DNA of 64,000 bases, from assembly GCA_003574895.1 (NCBI GenBank), contig PJFB01000004.1:62001-126000 (forward strand), in the 5' to 3' direction. The notes beneath the pieces were generated by a model. That model saw only the letters and a program-made list of their open reading frames with translations, searched no databases and had not been told where the DNA came from. The position numbers were made by a program, and so were the translations under genes. The DNA comes from Geobacter sp. GTDB taxonomy: Bacteria; Desulfobacterota; Desulfuromonadia; Geobacterales; Pseudopelobacteraceae. This document shows positions 1-9,954 of the stretch, piece after piece. The first letter of the stretch is position 1, and every line of letters begins with the position of its first letter.

Positions 1-2114
1 TAATAGGCGACCGTACGATATTTTTCCTCGCTGCGGCACAGCGCCTCCTCCGCCTGTTTGCGGTCGGTGGTATCCTGGCGTGCCCCCGACATCATGAGCG
101 GCTTGCCGTCTTCCGTCCATTGAATCACCTTGCCGCGATCAAGTACCCATACCCAGTGCCCGTCCCTGTGCTTCATCCGGTATTCGCACCTGTATTGTTC
201 AAGAGCACCGCTGAAGTGCCGCTCAAGGTGCTCTCCGGTGAGCTTGAGGTCATCGGGATGAATATAGTTCAGCCAGGTTTTGATGCTCACCGGCTCCAGT
301 TCGGCAAGTTTGTAACCGATGATATCTGCCCAGCGCTCGTTGAAGATCATCTCTCCGGTCTGGATGTTCCACTCCCAGGTGCCGACGTTTGTCCCGAAGA
401 TGATATCAGCCAGGCGCTGTTTTTGGATCTTCAGCTCTGTAGTCCGTTCTTCGACCCGTTGTTCCAAGGTCTCGTTAAGTTGTTGCAGTTCGCCATAGGA
501 GCGCCTTATTTCCGCGCTCATGATGCGCACGTTGCCGGTCAGGTTTTGGATCTCGACCGTGGACGGCACAGGCCACACAATGGTTTCACCGGCAGCGATC
601 TGTGCCGGCAGACGACGTGTCATGCGCTCGAAATCCGAGACTATGGTGGCAATTTTCTTTGAAAACAGCCGGGAAAGATAGATGAGCAGCACCAGCAGAA
701 CCCCGATACTGGCCAATGACATCGAGGTTTGATAGCCGATCGCTTCCAATGTCGGCTTGAGCGAAGCCTCCGCCACCAGCTTCCAGCCAGGATTGGCCAC
801 AAGCGCCATCTCCTTCAGGTAAAACGACGAATACCAGCGTTTGGAATCACCAATGCCGGGCTGTGGATCCGGTATCCATTGGCTGACGCCATTACGGAGT
901 GCTTGCAGTGAGCCGTTTTTCGGCAGGACAAAGGGGTCAAGGGGCTGAAGTGCGCTCCGGGTGCTGATCACAACCAACCCCTGGTCATTCACAAGCGTCA
1001 GATCAATGGTGTGAGCCTGGACCAGGTTCAACAACAGCTGCCTCAGGGATTCCAGTTCCACGACACCAAAGGCCGCCCCAAGATACTGTTTCCCGGCAAA
1101 CTTCGGGGAGATCATCAGCAGGCGCGGCCCCGGAGTGCCTATTCTGCCGCTGATCAAATATGTTGTCATTGGGTGTTCAGAGGTTTTAACGGCGGCAAGG
1201 TAAGGGCGGCCGGAAAGATCCAGTCCTATTGTCGGGTTCCCGCTTTCATCGACAACAGGCGAGAAGGCCTGGGTAACCGCACGGCTGTCAACGATCCCCA
1301 AGCGCTTGAATTCGGGCATTGACAGGCGCATTGAATCCAGATTCTCCTGCATGGTACCGGATGGTGACATCGCACCATGAACATTGACCTCAGCCAGATA
1401 CCGGATAACACCCTGGCTGCGCTGAAACCAGAGGGAAACACCCTTTTCCGCGGCACTGGCCACCAGAACGGTCTTTTTGTTGAATTCCGCAAGCTGGTCC
1501 GCCAAGGTGTGACGCACGTCCATGAAAAGAAAGATAAAGGCGGGTATGATTACGAACAGCGAAATCGTAACGAAAATGAGTTGGCGCAGGCTCGGAAGCT
1601 CCCCCTGCTGCCGGTTTTTGTAGCTATAACCGATATACAGGGCGCTGGCCACCAGGGTATTGGATATCCCGTTTATCCCCTGCTTAAGTGCTATCAGGAG
1701 AGTGGATGAAAAAGAAAAATCCATTATCAGTTGATAAAATACAAACGCCAACAGGAGACCGCCGCTGAACCAGAAGACCAGATTGCCGACCACAACATCC
1801 CAGTTCTTTTTTCGGCACAAGAGGCCTGTGCAGAAGGCCTCTGCGGTAAAAATGACTATCGCCCAGACCTGATGCCAATGATACCAGGTGCAGCATGCCG
1901 CAATAAACGCGGCTATCACGCCGGTCACCAGCCCGAAGCGCATAAGGGCAAACATGGTGATGATGGAGCCGAAGATAAAATCCACATTGAACAAAAGTTC
2001 CAGCTTGAACCAGTTGAGCGCAAATCCGGCCAGCCCGAAAAGGATGCCGTTTAATATGGCCTTGAGCAACAGCAGCTGACGATTATTCAGTTTTTCACAT
2101 AGCGCTGACAACAT
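1..2114 (-). CDS. Membrane-bound sensor protein with Cache and PAS domains, C-terminus beyond the left edge
   Basis: The frame opens at ATG 2114 and stays open to the left edge for 704 codons, so the output domain (histidine kinase or GGDEF) is not visible. The N-terminal 180 residues or so hold six or seven hydrophobic helices in a MASE-like bundle. Next come another membrane helix, a periplasmic region resembling double Cache, and a further helix (residues about 465-485). A HAMP/coiled-coil stretch ending in QRVEERTTELK leads into a PAS_3-type domain with WEWN and HPDDL motifs, and the visible part ends in a typical PAS linker. The role is sensing an external ligand, possibly also membrane state. 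Family assignment is confident; signal and output are unknown. Confidence 0.85.
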   Translation of the reverse strand, partial: MLSALCEKLNNRQLLLLKAILNGILFGLAGFALNWFKLELLFNVDFIFGSIITMFALMRFGLVTGVIAAFIAACCTWYHWHQVWAIVIFTAEAFCTGLLCRKKNWDVVVGNLVFWFSGGLLLAFVFYQLIMDFSFSSTLLIALKQGINGISNTLVASALYIGYSYKNRQQGELPSLRQLIFVTISLFVIIPAFIFLFMDVRHTLADQLAEFNKKTVLVASAAEKGVSLWFQRSQGVIRYLAEVNVHGAMSPSGTMQENLDSMRLSMPEFKRLGIVDSRAVTQAFSPVVDESGNPTIGLDLSGRPYLAAVKTSEHPMTTYLISGRIGTPGPRLLMISPKFAGKQYLGAAFGVVELESLRQLLLNLVQAHTIDLTLVNDQGLVVISTRSALQPLDPFVLPKNGSLQALRNGVSQWIPDPQPGIGDSKRWYSSFYLKEMALVANPGWKLVAEASLKPTLEAIGYQTSMSLASIGVLLVLLIYLSRLFSKKIATIVSDFERMTRRLPAQIAAGETIVWPVPSTVEIQNLTGNVRIMSAEIRRSYGELQQLNETLEQRVEERTTELKIQKQRLADIIFGTNVGTWEWNIQTGEMIFNERWADIIGYKLAELEPVSIKTWLNYIHPDDLKLTGEHLERHFSGALEQYRCEYRMKHRDGHWVWVLDRGKVIQWTEDGKPLMMSGARQDTTDRKQAEEALCRSEEKYRTVAY

Positions 2115-2202
2115 CCCGGCCTCCCTTCCATAAGCATTGATTTTCTATAAACCGGTGCATATCGAAGGCAATTTGTTCAATAACGACCACTCTTACGACC
2201 AG

Positions 2203-4260
2203 TCACAACTTGAATTGCAGTACCAGTCTCTTCAATTCCTCGGCATTGCTGTTTAACCTTACCGCCGCATCGGCTGATTCATGGGCACCTTCCGATGTCT
2301 GGCGCACCACCTCGGTAATCTGCATCATGTTGCTGGAAATTTCGCTGGTAGTGGCGGTTTGCTCCTCGGAAGCGGTAGCGATCTGATTTACCTGCATGAC
2401 CACGGAATTGATCTGTTCAAGGATCTCCGACAGGGCACGGCCGGATTTGGAGGCCTCCACAGAGCCATGCTCCACCTGCATTACCCCCTGTCCCATCGCG
2501 ATGACCGCCCCCTTGGTCTCCTGCTGTATGGCTTTGATCATCTCGCCTATCTCCCGGGTCGCGCCGGTGGTACGTTCTGCCAGGGCCCTGACCTCATCGG
2601 CAACGACCGCGAAGCCCCTTCCCTGTTCTCCAGCACGGGCAGCTTCGATGGCGGCATTAAGTGCCAGCAGATTGGTCTGGTCCGCAATATCCTCAATAGT
2701 GCCGATTATGGCGCCGATCTGATCGGATCGGGCTCCCAGGCTCTCCACCGTTTTGGCAGATTCCTGCACCTTCTCGGCAATCTGCCCCATGACGGCTACG
2801 GTTTTTTCCACCACTTCGGCACCATTCACTGCCGCCCGCGAGGCATGTTGGGCACCTTCGGCAGCCATCTGGCAGTTTTGCGCGATATCTCCCGATGTGG
2901 CCGCCATCTCCTCTCCCGCAGTGGCTACGGTGTCGGCCTGTGAAGCCACCTGCTCCGATCCGGTGGCAATACGCTCGGCAATCGAGCTAACCTGTGCGGC
3001 GGCAGACGAAACTTCGTGGGACGAGTTGTTGATCTTTTCGAGCAATGTCCGTAGCGACCAGGCCATTCGTTTTATCCCATGCGATATCTGTTCGATCTCG
3101 TCGGCACTCTTGCTGCGGTCGGCCTCGATTCCGGCGACATCCCGAAAATCGCCGGCCGCAAGCAGTTCGGTCATGTCAAGGGCCTCTTTAAGGGGTTTTG
3201 AAAGCCAGATCCGGGTAATGTACATAAAGGCCAGCACCAGGATTAGGACGACCAGAATGGTCGCCCCGATCATGGCATTGCGCAGCAGCCTTGCTTCGCT
3301 GTTCAACTCATCCAGATAGGAACCGCCGACCACCAGCCAGTTCCATTCTGCCAGATGACGGTAGGCGGCAAGCTTGACACGGGGCTGCTTTTCGCCCGCC
3401 TCCTTGTTGAGCCAGGGGTAGCGGATAATCCCCTCTTTTTTCTGCATCATTTCCTTGATAAATTCACGCCCGTCCGAATCCTTTGAGTCGATGATATTGA
3501 CCCCCTCTTTCAGCGGGTGAATCTGCAGTTTTCCCTGGTCCTTGCCATCCTGGGCATCCAGGGCGTAAAAATACCCGGTTTTGCCGATTTTTATGTTGCG
3601 GATCTTATTCTTGAGGCCGGCGAGCCCTTCGGAAAAATCCAGACCGACAAAGAGCGCCCCAATTACTGCGCCATGGTCATCCTTAATCGGCTGATAGCTG
3701 GTCACGTAATCCTTGCCGAACAAGATGGCCTTACCAGCATATCCTTCGCCCTTCACCAGCTTCCGATAGGCGGGATTGCTCCTGTCCAGGGATGTACCGA
3801 CGGCGCGGCCGCCATCCGCTTTTTTCAATGAAGTTGCTATGCGGACAAAGTCGTCTCCTGAACGGGCAAACACCGTACCGACTGCCCCGGTAACACCCGA
3901 GAACCGGTCAACCACCCCTGAATTCAGATTGAGCGTCGTTGCTCCGTTAGTCAGTATCGGAGTGGATCTGCCGGCAATATCGATGGTTTTAGAGTTGTTC
4001 AGTACGAAATTGCCGGGAAAATAGGTGCGGAACACATACATCAACTTGTTTGAGCTGTCGGCAAGTGCGGCGTGATAGGAAGAAATGGAATTTTCCAGCA
4101 GGGCAACCTGTTGCACAAGATCCTGCTCAACCTTCTTTTCCAGGTTTTTAGAGATGTATGCTGAAATGGCAACGGTAAATATCCCCATTACCATAATGAT
4201 CAAGGCAGCCTGAAGTAATGAGAGTCTTACTCCAAAGGATAATTTCGCAGTTTTACGCAT
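2203..4260 (-). CDS. Methyl-accepting chemotaxis protein with periplasmic Cache domain
   Basis: A 685-residue transmembrane chemoreceptor. The first membrane helix lies at about residues 12-32. A Cache_3/Cache_2-type periplasmic sensor follows to about residue 325; its GYFYALD and [12 protein letters not shown] motifs are typical of Cache folds. The second helix is at about 327-352, then HAMP, then a long methylation/signalling coiled coil. The conserved hairpin tip ([19 protein letters not shown], about residues 520-570) contacts CheA/CheW. The ATG is preceded by AAGGAG at a spacing of about 10. No che genes are nearby, so it probably joins a core array encoded elsewhere. The ligand cannot be read from sequence. 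Confidence 0.95.
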   Translation of the reverse strand: MRKTAKLSFGVRLSLLQAALIIMVMGIFTVAISAYISKNLEKKVEQDLVQQVALLENSISSYHAALADSSNKLMYVFRTYFPGNFVLNNSKTIDIAGRSTPILTNGATTLNLNSGVVDRFSGVTGAVGTVFARSGDDFVRIATSLKKADGGRAVGTSLDRSNPAYRKLVKGEGYAGKAILFGKDYVTSYQPIKDDHGAVIGALFVGLDFSEGLAGLKNKIRNIKIGKTGYFYALDAQDGKDQGKLQIHPLKEGVNIIDSKDSDGREFIKEMMQKKEGIIRYPWLNKEAGEKQPRVKLAAYRHLAEWNWLVVGGSYLDELNSEARLLRNAMIGATILVVLILVLAFMYITRIWLSKPLKEALDMTELLAAGDFRDVAGIEADRSKSADEIEQISHGIKRMAWSLRTLLEKINNSSHEVSSAAAQVSSIAERIATGSEQVASQADTVATAGEEMAATSGDIAQNCQMAAEGAQHASRAAVNGAEVVEKTVAVMGQIAEKVQESAKTVESLGARSDQIGAIIGTIEDIADQTNLLALNAAIEAARAGEQGRGFAVVADEVRALAERTTGATREIGEMIKAIQQETKGAVIAMGQGVMQVEHGSVEASKSGRALSEILEQINSVVMQVNQIATASEEQTATTSEISSNMMQITEVVRQTSEGAHESADAAVRLNSNAEELKRLVLQFKL

Positions 4261-4295
4261 ATGGAGGAGCTCCTTTTCTCTATAAATTGTCTGGT

Positions 4296-4565
4296 TCAGG
4301 GTTCCGTAAGGAAATTTATCGAAAACTGCTGCCTGATCCGGTCGCAGGAACTATCTGCGGTAAATCGCTTGATGCTTTTGTCCAGCTCGTGCGACACCAT
4401 ATCCAGGCGGATTATGTCGTCCCGGCTTATGGCGACCAGTTCGCTCGCATTAAGATCGAAGCCGGCCTCGCGGCTTGTACTCTCGATTGATTCTTGCGCC
4501 CGCCTCCTGAAAGCATCATCCGTCAACAACCTGCCCAAAAACCGCTCCACAGCTTCCTGGCTCAT
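4296..4565 (-). CDS. Small NHLP-clan (Os1348-like) protein, possible RiPP-type precursor
   Basis: An 89-residue protein starting at [17 protein letters not shown], whose helical N-terminus resembles the Os1348 family of the NHLP clan (leader-like domains of ribosomal peptide precursors). A longer frame opens upstream at 4631, but homology begins at 4565. After the helical domain, which ends near IKRF, a 21-residue tail contains one Cys. No radical SAM, lanthionine or YcaO enzyme and no peptidase-transporter is near, so modification is not supported locally. It lies just upstream of the chemoreceptor on the same strand (35-bp gap) and may be cotranscribed with it. Family recognition is from memory of the consensus; function is unknown. 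Confidence 0.65.
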   Translation of the reverse strand: MSQEAVERFLGRLLTDDAFRRRAQESIESTSREAGFDLNASELVAISRDDIIRLDMVSHELDKSIKRFTADSSCDRIRQQFSINFLTEP

Positions 4566-4728
4566 GTGACTCTCCGTATTGGTAATTTTAAAATTATTTA
4601 ATAATAAGAATGCATTCCTGGTGCCAAACACAAAAGGACGTAAAATCAGCCTATTGGAACAACAAGCCAGATGACCATCGTTCCATTTTGGTACAGTTGT
4701 GGGAAATTGGGGCAGGGGTTTGCAGAGG

Positions 4729-6102
4729 TCAGTAGCGGTAGAACATCTTGCGGTCTATTTTCAGCAGCTTGGCAGCCTTTGACTTGTTTCCCAGGCAGTT
4801 TTCCAACGTCCGGGACAATATTTGGCTGGTCAAGGATGCAAGTGACAGGGATTGTGCCGGGACTTTCAGGTTATAGGTGACATGTAACGACTCAGCATCT
4901 TGGAAGTTGCTTCCCTGTTGTGCCTCAGGTGGCAGACAGAGGTGCTCCGGCCGGATCAAATCACCGGAAGTGAGGATCGCGGCCCGTTCCAGGCAGTTAC
5001 GCAGCTCGCGGACGTTGCCCGGCCAATCATATCCGAGAATGGCGTCCATTGCTTTCTGCGAGATCCCTGGTAATGATTTTCCCAGGTGTTGTTGCAGGTC
5101 TGCCATCACATGCTCGCAGATCTGTCTGATATCGTCCTTTCTTTCGCGCAAAGGAGGTATGTGCAAAGGAAACACGTTGATGCGATGGTACAGGTCTTCG
5201 CGGAAGGAGCCGGCTTCGACCCTTTGAGCCAAGTTGACATTGGTGGCAACAATGACCCGGCATGCCAGTGGAATTGACTCATTGCCACCGATTTTTTCAA
5301 ACGTGCGCTCCTGCAGGGTGCGCAGCAGCTTGGCCTGTAGCAACAACGGCATGTCACCGATCTCGTCAAGCAGCAAGGTGCCGTTCCTGGCCTGGCTGAA
5401 TTTCCCTTCCCGCTCCCGATCCGCTCCGGTAAAGGCGCCTTTTACGTGGCCAAACAGCTCGCTCTCCATGAGCTGTTCCGGGATAGCGGCGCAATTGACC
5501 GCCACAAACCTGGTCGGCATACCGGTACTGGCAAAATGTATGGCCCGGGCCAGCACCTCCTTGCCGGTGCCGCTTTCCCCGTAAATGGCAACGTTGGTGT
5601 AGGGATACGACGCCACCTTCGCCGCCATTTCAAGGGTATCCCTCATGGCGGGGCAAACGGTTATGATGTTCTGGAAAGTAAAACGGTCCTGAAGATAAGC
5701 TTTGATCTGACGATTCTCAGACAGGGCACGGTGATACTCGAGGGCTCGTTGTACCGTTAATTGCAGGGTGTCGGGATTATAGGGCTTTTCGAGGTAATCA
5801 TCGGCCCCCTGGCGCATTGCGGTAACTGCGCTTGAGATGCTTCCGCAGGCGGTCACGACGATGAAGGGGATATTCATGTCAAGATTGCGCACTTCCTTCA
5901 GCAGCATGATGCCGTCGATTCCCGGCATGTACAAGTCGGAGATCACCAGATCGAATTCCCGCTGCCTTAGGAGTTCCAACGCCTGCGCTCCACCCGGGGC
6001 TGTCACCGCTGTGAAGCCTAACAGCTTCAGGCAGCCGCTGAGGATACGCAATGAAGTTTCGTCGTCGTCAACCGCAAGAATTGTCGCCTGTGGAATATCC
6101 AT
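4729..6102 (-). CDS. NtrC-family sigma-54-dependent response regulator
   Basis: A 457-residue regulator. The receiver domain has the acidic pocket VDDDE and phospho-acceptor Asp56 (ISDLYMPG). The AAA+ domain has Walker A GESGTGKE, the sigma-54 contact loop GAFTGA, Walker B LLLDEIGDMP and the R-finger region. The C-terminal Fis-type helix-turn-helix ends early, in RKMFYRY. I chose ATG 6102 because AGGGGATAGG precedes it; a GTG at 6180 in the same frame would add 26 residues without a clear ribosome-binding site. No histidine kinase adjoins it, so it is an orphan regulator here. Its targets are unknown; the neighbouring chemoreceptor and small NHLP protein are possible. Confidence 0.93.
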   Translation of the reverse strand: MDIPQATILAVDDDETSLRILSGCLKLLGFTAVTAPGGAQALELLRQREFDLVISDLYMPGIDGIMLLKEVRNLDMNIPFIVVTACGSISSAVTAMRQGADDYLEKPYNPDTLQLTVQRALEYHRALSENRQIKAYLQDRFTFQNIITVCPAMRDTLEMAAKVASYPYTNVAIYGESGTGKEVLARAIHFASTGMPTRFVAVNCAAIPEQLMESELFGHVKGAFTGADREREGKFSQARNGTLLLDEIGDMPLLLQAKLLRTLQERTFEKIGGNESIPLACRVIVATNVNLAQRVEAGSFREDLYHRINVFPLHIPPLRERKDDIRQICEHVMADLQQHLGKSLPGISQKAMDAILGYDWPGNVRELRNCLERAAILTSGDLIRPEHLCLPPEAQQGSNFQDAESLHVTYNLKVPAQSLSLASLTSQILSRTLENCLGNKSKAAKLLKIDRKMFYRY

Positions 6103-6273
6103 ATGCCTATCCCCTGTGCCGGCCTCAGCATGGATTGCCGAGAAAGCTGTTGAAGGCTTGCAAATGGCGTCATTGTCCACTGGCTTAAATAATACAACAT
6201 TTTATTAGTATTTACCAATAAAACTCGGCACAGAGCCCCGGCATTCTCACCTGCCCGGCTTTGCGGGGCACAA

Positions 6274-7800
6274 TCAGGTCACGAACACCACACCTGCGCC
6301 AAAGGCCTTTTCAAAAAGATCCTTCTTGGAATTGCCGCCAAAGACCTCCACAGAGATGTTTTCAATGCTTTCCAGTTTCAAGGTAATTACGGTGCCCCCA
6401 AACTCGCACTGGACCTCCTGGACAAAACCCGCCCGGCGCCGATCAAGGCCGTCCGCCATGCGCAGGATGCCTCCCAGACGGCTGACCAGCTGGCGATCCT
6501 TCTCGCGGAGCGCCTGGAAACATTCGTGTTTCCGCTTGGGTACCGACTTGCGATGGTAGCGGGCAATCTGGGCCATCAACTCGTGTTCGCGCGGAGAAAA
6601 GCCAAACAGGTCGGCATGGCGGATCAGGTGATAGGAGTGTTTGTGATGGCTGCCGTAACTTATGAAATACCCGGCATCGTGAAGAATTGCCGCAGCTTCG
6701 AGAAGTTTGCGGTCATTCTTTTTCAAACTGAACGGCAGTGCCAGCGAATCGAAGACGGATAAGGCCAAGCGGGCAACATGGAGGGCATGGGTTTCGTCAA
6801 CCTGGCACGAGCGGGCAAACTCCAAAACCGAATCCCGCCAGTTCCGTGGCGGGGTGACCTCCGGCATTACCCCCAGGCGTTTCATGGCCCGTATGATGAG
6901 CCCCTCGCGGATGCCGCGTTCGTTAACCAGCAGCCGGTTGGCACCGAGAAGTTTCATCAGCTCGTTGATGACCGCGATTCCAGCCGTTATGATGTCGGCG
7001 CGATCGGGGTTGAGGCCCGGTACCAGGCGGCGCGCCTTCAGGTCCTTGCGCATGAGCATTGCCAGCAGGTGGACCACATCGGAACGGAGCACTTCGTAAC
7101 CATGTACCGACGAATAGGCATCCCCGCGCTTGTTCATGACCATGGCTCCCAGGGAGGTCATGGAACCGCCGGAACCGATGATGGTGTTCACAGCCACCTT
7201 TTCATCGGCAAAGATCGTTTTCAGGCATTCCCTGACATGGCGCTGGAGCTGCTGCATCTCGGCGGGCCGGATCGGGTCGTTGACCAGAAAACGCTCCGTC
7301 ATCAACACGGTACCGAGATCAAGGGTATAGCATTCCTCGATATGATTGCCGAAAGCCGTAACCAGCTCCAGGCTGCCTCCGCCGATATCGGCCATGACAA
7401 AGCGCTTGCCGCTCATATCGAAGTTGAACAGTGCCGACGACGCGGCCAGTTCGGCCTCTTCCTCGCCGCTGATGATCCTGACTTCGTGGCCCAACTCTTT
7501 TGTAAGCGCAGCCACCAATTCGCTGCCGTTTGCCGCGTTACGGACAGCGCTGGTGGCAATGGCCTCGACGCTTGCCACCTTGAAACCGTCAAGCAGTATC
7601 CTAAAGCGCCTGACTGCTTCCTGGGCCCTGTCGGCCGCCGTTTCCGATATCAGGCCGGTCTTGGTGAGATTCTCGCCGAGCCTCACGGTAACCTTCTCAT
7701 CGTCAAGCACCTTGAAATGCCCATCCTTAACAACCTCGGCAACGATGCAACGGATGGAGTTGGTGCCTATATCAATGGCGGCGATCCTGGTCTTGGTCAT
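6274..7800 (-). CDS. ppx: Ppx/GppA family exopolyphosphatase or pppGpp phosphohydrolase
   Basis: A 508-residue cytoplasmic enzyme of the ASKHA fold. The N-terminus carries the phosphate-1 loop AAIDIGTNSIRCIVAE, then ATSAVRNA, the DIGGGSLE phosphate-2 loop and the IIGSGGSMTSL adenosine-site motif. The C-terminal third is an HD-like domain (ILHDAGYFISYGSHHKHS), as in longer Ppx/GppA proteins. Such enzymes release phosphate from polyphosphate or convert pppGpp to ppGpp; sequence alone does not separate the two activities. ATG 7800 has GAGGAG upstream. No ppk gene is in view. Confidence 0.93.
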   Translation of the reverse strand: MTKTRIAAIDIGTNSIRCIVAEVVKDGHFKVLDDEKVTVRLGENLTKTGLISETAADRAQEAVRRFRILLDGFKVASVEAIATSAVRNAANGSELVAALTKELGHEVRIISGEEEAELAASSALFNFDMSGKRFVMADIGGGSLELVTAFGNHIEECYTLDLGTVLMTERFLVNDPIRPAEMQQLQRHVRECLKTIFADEKVAVNTIIGSGGSMTSLGAMVMNKRGDAYSSVHGYEVLRSDVVHLLAMLMRKDLKARRLVPGLNPDRADIITAGIAVINELMKLLGANRLLVNERGIREGLIIRAMKRLGVMPEVTPPRNWRDSVLEFARSCQVDETHALHVARLALSVFDSLALPFSLKKNDRKLLEAAAILHDAGYFISYGSHHKHSYHLIRHADLFGFSPREHELMAQIARYHRKSVPKRKHECFQALREKDRQLVSRLGGILRMADGLDRRRAGFVQEVQCEFGGTVITLKLESIENISVEVFGGNSKKDLFEKAFGAGVVFVT

Positions 7801-8040
7801 GCCACGCTCCTCGTAACAGGGATATGGTTGGTTTCAGCCTGGGAACAAACTATATCATCCATGCCGCTTCAATATCAATGTCGGCCGCACATAATGCAAA
7901 ATCATCCATATCCTGGGGATTGGGGTACCTGTGGTGGGAATCCTCGGGGCAATTTCTGTTGACGCATGCCGATTCAAGCGGCATATTGGCTTCCGGCAAC
8001 GCAATGGCGCCTTGTCCGGACACCTTCAGGAGGACAAACA
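7801..8040. other. Intergenic region between ppx and the GNAT gene
   Basis: This 240-bp divergent spacer must hold the ppx promoter (minus strand) and the acetyltransferase promoter (plus strand). I see no strong palindrome or recognisable box. A 63-codon minus-strand frame at 7850-8041 is present but overlaps the acetyltransferase ribosome-binding site and is not called. Confidence 0.4.
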
Positions 8041-8484
8041 ATGGTCATTGAAACCGCAAACCAAGCGGACATCCCGCACCTGGCCGATCTTCTGACAATC
8101 CTCTTCACCCAGGAAGCCGACTTCCAGCCCGACACGGCCAAACAGGCCGAAGGCCTGCGGCAGATCATCGAAAACCCGCAGATCGGGCATATCCTCGTAA
8201 TGCGGCATGGGAAGACGGTGAGCGGCATGGTCAACCTGCTCTACACCATCAGCACCGCACTTGGCGGACGGGTCGCGATCCTGGAGGATATGATAGTCCA
8301 TCCGGACCACCGCGACGGCGGAGCCGGGTCACTGCTGCTGGATGCGGCCAAGGAATTTGCGAAACGGCAAGGCTGCCTGCGGATCACGCTGCTGACAGAC
8401 GACATCAACAGCGCCGCCATCCGTTTCTATGAGCGCCATGGTTTCAGGAGATCGGCAATGACGCCATTGAGGTTGGTATTTTAG
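8041..8484 (+). CDS. GNAT family N-acetyltransferase
   Basis: A 147-residue acyl-CoA-dependent acetyltransferase. The acetyl-CoA binding motif A is VHPDHRDGGAGSLLLDAA (the Q/RxxGxG/A pattern), followed by a motif B-like end, AIRFYERHGFRRS. Start ATG 8041 is set by AGGAGG about 7 bases upstream; the frame itself opens earlier, at 7966. The substrate is unknown; the family covers small molecules, antibiotics and protein N-termini. It is convergent with the efflux operon to its right and separated from it by a hairpin terminator. Confidence 0.88.
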   Translation: MVIETANQADIPHLADLLTILFTQEADFQPDTAKQAEGLRQIIENPQIGHILVMRHGKTVSGMVNLLYTISTALGGRVAILEDMIVHPDHRDGGAGSLLLDAAKEFAKRQGCLRITLLTDDINSAAIRFYERHGFRRSAMTPLRLVF

Positions 8485-8508
8485 ATAACACGATGCGATT
8501 CTGCAGCA

Positions 8509-8533
8509 CAAGGCAGGCATCCTCCCTGCCTTG
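8509..8533. terminator. Bidirectional terminator between convergent genes
   Basis: A 9-bp perfect stem (caaggcagg / cctgccttg) with a 7-nt loop lies between the ends of the acetyltransferase gene (8484) and the outer-membrane factor gene (8554). A T-rich stretch follows on the plus strand. Confidence 0.7.
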
Positions 8534-8553
8534 ATTTCCTTTTCCCGCCACAA

Positions 8554-9945
8554 TCAAAGCCCCATATCCCCACCCAGCGCTTGATACAATTTCATCAGGT
8601 TGTTGAGCCGGTTCAGCTGGTTGCCGGCCAGGGCCGTCTCGGCGGTGCGGCGGCGCTCCTGCTCATCCAGCCACTGCTGCACGCCGGTCGCCCCGGCCCG
8701 ATAGCGGATCTCGGCCAGCTGTTCGGATTGTCGGGTCGCTTCCAGGGCCTGCTCCAGCTCGACACTCTCCAACTGAAGCTGGACATTGTTGGACAGGGCA
8801 TTTTCAACGTCGCTCAAGGCCTTGAAGAGTGTCTGCCTGAAATTTACCACCGCTTCCTCGTATTGTGATTGCGACACCTTGATATTCAGCACGGTAGTGT
8901 TCCATTGGACAAAAGGCAGAACCAGGCCAGCTCCCAATGTTGCCACCGGATTTTGCAAAACGCTGGCCAGGCTGGTGCTGGTGCTGCCCAGGCTGCCGGT
9001 CAGGGTGAATGTGGGATAAAAACCGGCCTTGGTTGCATCTACGTTTGCCAGGCTTTCGCGCAGGCGCAATTCGGCGGCATGCAGGTCAGGGCGCCGGCTG
9101 AGCAGCTCCGCCGGCATCCCGGCCGCGATTGCCGGCAACGGCCCAGCCGGCAATTGGCTGCGCTCGGGCACGCTGTTCTCCGGGGCCTGGTCGAACAGTA
9201 TGGCCAAGGCATTGCGCGCTTCGGTACGCTGCTGAACCAACTGCGTCAGACTGGCCTTTTGCGTTGCCACCGCCTGGCGGGCCTGGACCAGATCGATACC
9301 GGAAACCGCTCCGGCCCCATATTTCACCTGGACCAGTTCCAGCGCCTTTTCGGCATAGGCGATGCTGGCCTCACTGGAGGCGATGCGCTGGTTCAGATAA
9401 GCCACCTGCCAATAGTCCGCCGCGGTCGTGCCGATCAGGACCAGGGCCGTGTTGCGCCGGTCAACCTCCGTGGCCTCCGCCTCCCAGCGGCCCGCCTCGC
9501 GCAATCTGGCGAGCCGGCCCCACAGGTCCAGCTCGTAGCTCAACGATCCGCTGACACTGTGGGTCTGGTTATCGCTGTTATTCTTCAGATCACGGTTGAA
9601 GGCGCTGTTCGCCGAGATGCTGACCGAAGGGGTCAGGTTGGTGTCAACCAGCCCGGACTGCAGCCAGGCGCGCCGAACCTTGATCGTTGCGGCCGCCAGA
9701 TCGTTATTGCTGCGCAAAGCGCGGTCTATCAAACCATCCAGCATGGGGTCGTTGAAGTTTTGCCACCACTGTTGCTTATTGGCAACGTCACTGCCGGTCA
9801 CTGCCGGACCCTGCCATTTCTCCGGCAGGACAACCTGCGGTTGCCGGTATTCGCTGCGCAGCAGCATCCCGCAGCCGGTCAATAGGGAGATTGAGGACAT
9901 CAGGGCAAAAACGCGTAATCTTTTCTTGTTGAATATGGATTTCAT
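8554..9945 (-). CDS. NodT-family outer membrane efflux lipoprotein (TolC-like)
   Basis: A 463-residue outer-membrane factor, last gene of a macA-macB-OMF operon. The signal peptide ends in a lipobox (LLTGCGML; lipidated Cys at about residue 25). The rest is the duplicated TolC coiled-coil/beta-barrel repeat, including the NodT-type segment SRRPDLHAAELRLRESLANVDATKAGFYPTFT broken here by the family's usual spacing. It should form the trimeric exit duct that docks with the MacA adaptor. The ATG begins 9 bp after the macB stop, so translation is probably coupled. Confidence 0.93.
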   Translation of the reverse strand: MKSIFNKKRLRVFALMSSISLLTGCGMLLRSEYRQPQVVLPEKWQGPAVTGSDVANKQQWWQNFNDPMLDGLIDRALRSNNDLAAATIKVRRAWLQSGLVDTNLTPSVSISANSAFNRDLKNNSDNQTHSVSGSLSYELDLWGRLARLREAGRWEAEATEVDRRNTALVLIGTTAADYWQVAYLNQRIASSEASIAYAEKALELVQVKYGAGAVSGIDLVQARQAVATQKASLTQLVQQRTEARNALAILFDQAPENSVPERSQLPAGPLPAIAAGMPAELLSRRPDLHAAELRLRESLANVDATKAGFYPTFTLTGSLGSTSTSLASVLQNPVATLGAGLVLPFVQWNTTVLNIKVSQSQYEEAVVNFRQTLFKALSDVENALSNNVQLQLESVELEQALEATRQSEQLAEIRYRAGATGVQQWLDEQERRRTAETALAGNQLNRLNNLMKLYQALGGDMGL

Positions 9946-9954
9946 GACAGTTGG

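Noticed and set aside
7850-8041. 63-codon minus-strand frame before the acetyltransferase
   Set aside because: It has no ribosome-binding site and covers the acetyltransferase translation signal. The CVNRNCPED stretch alone is not enough.
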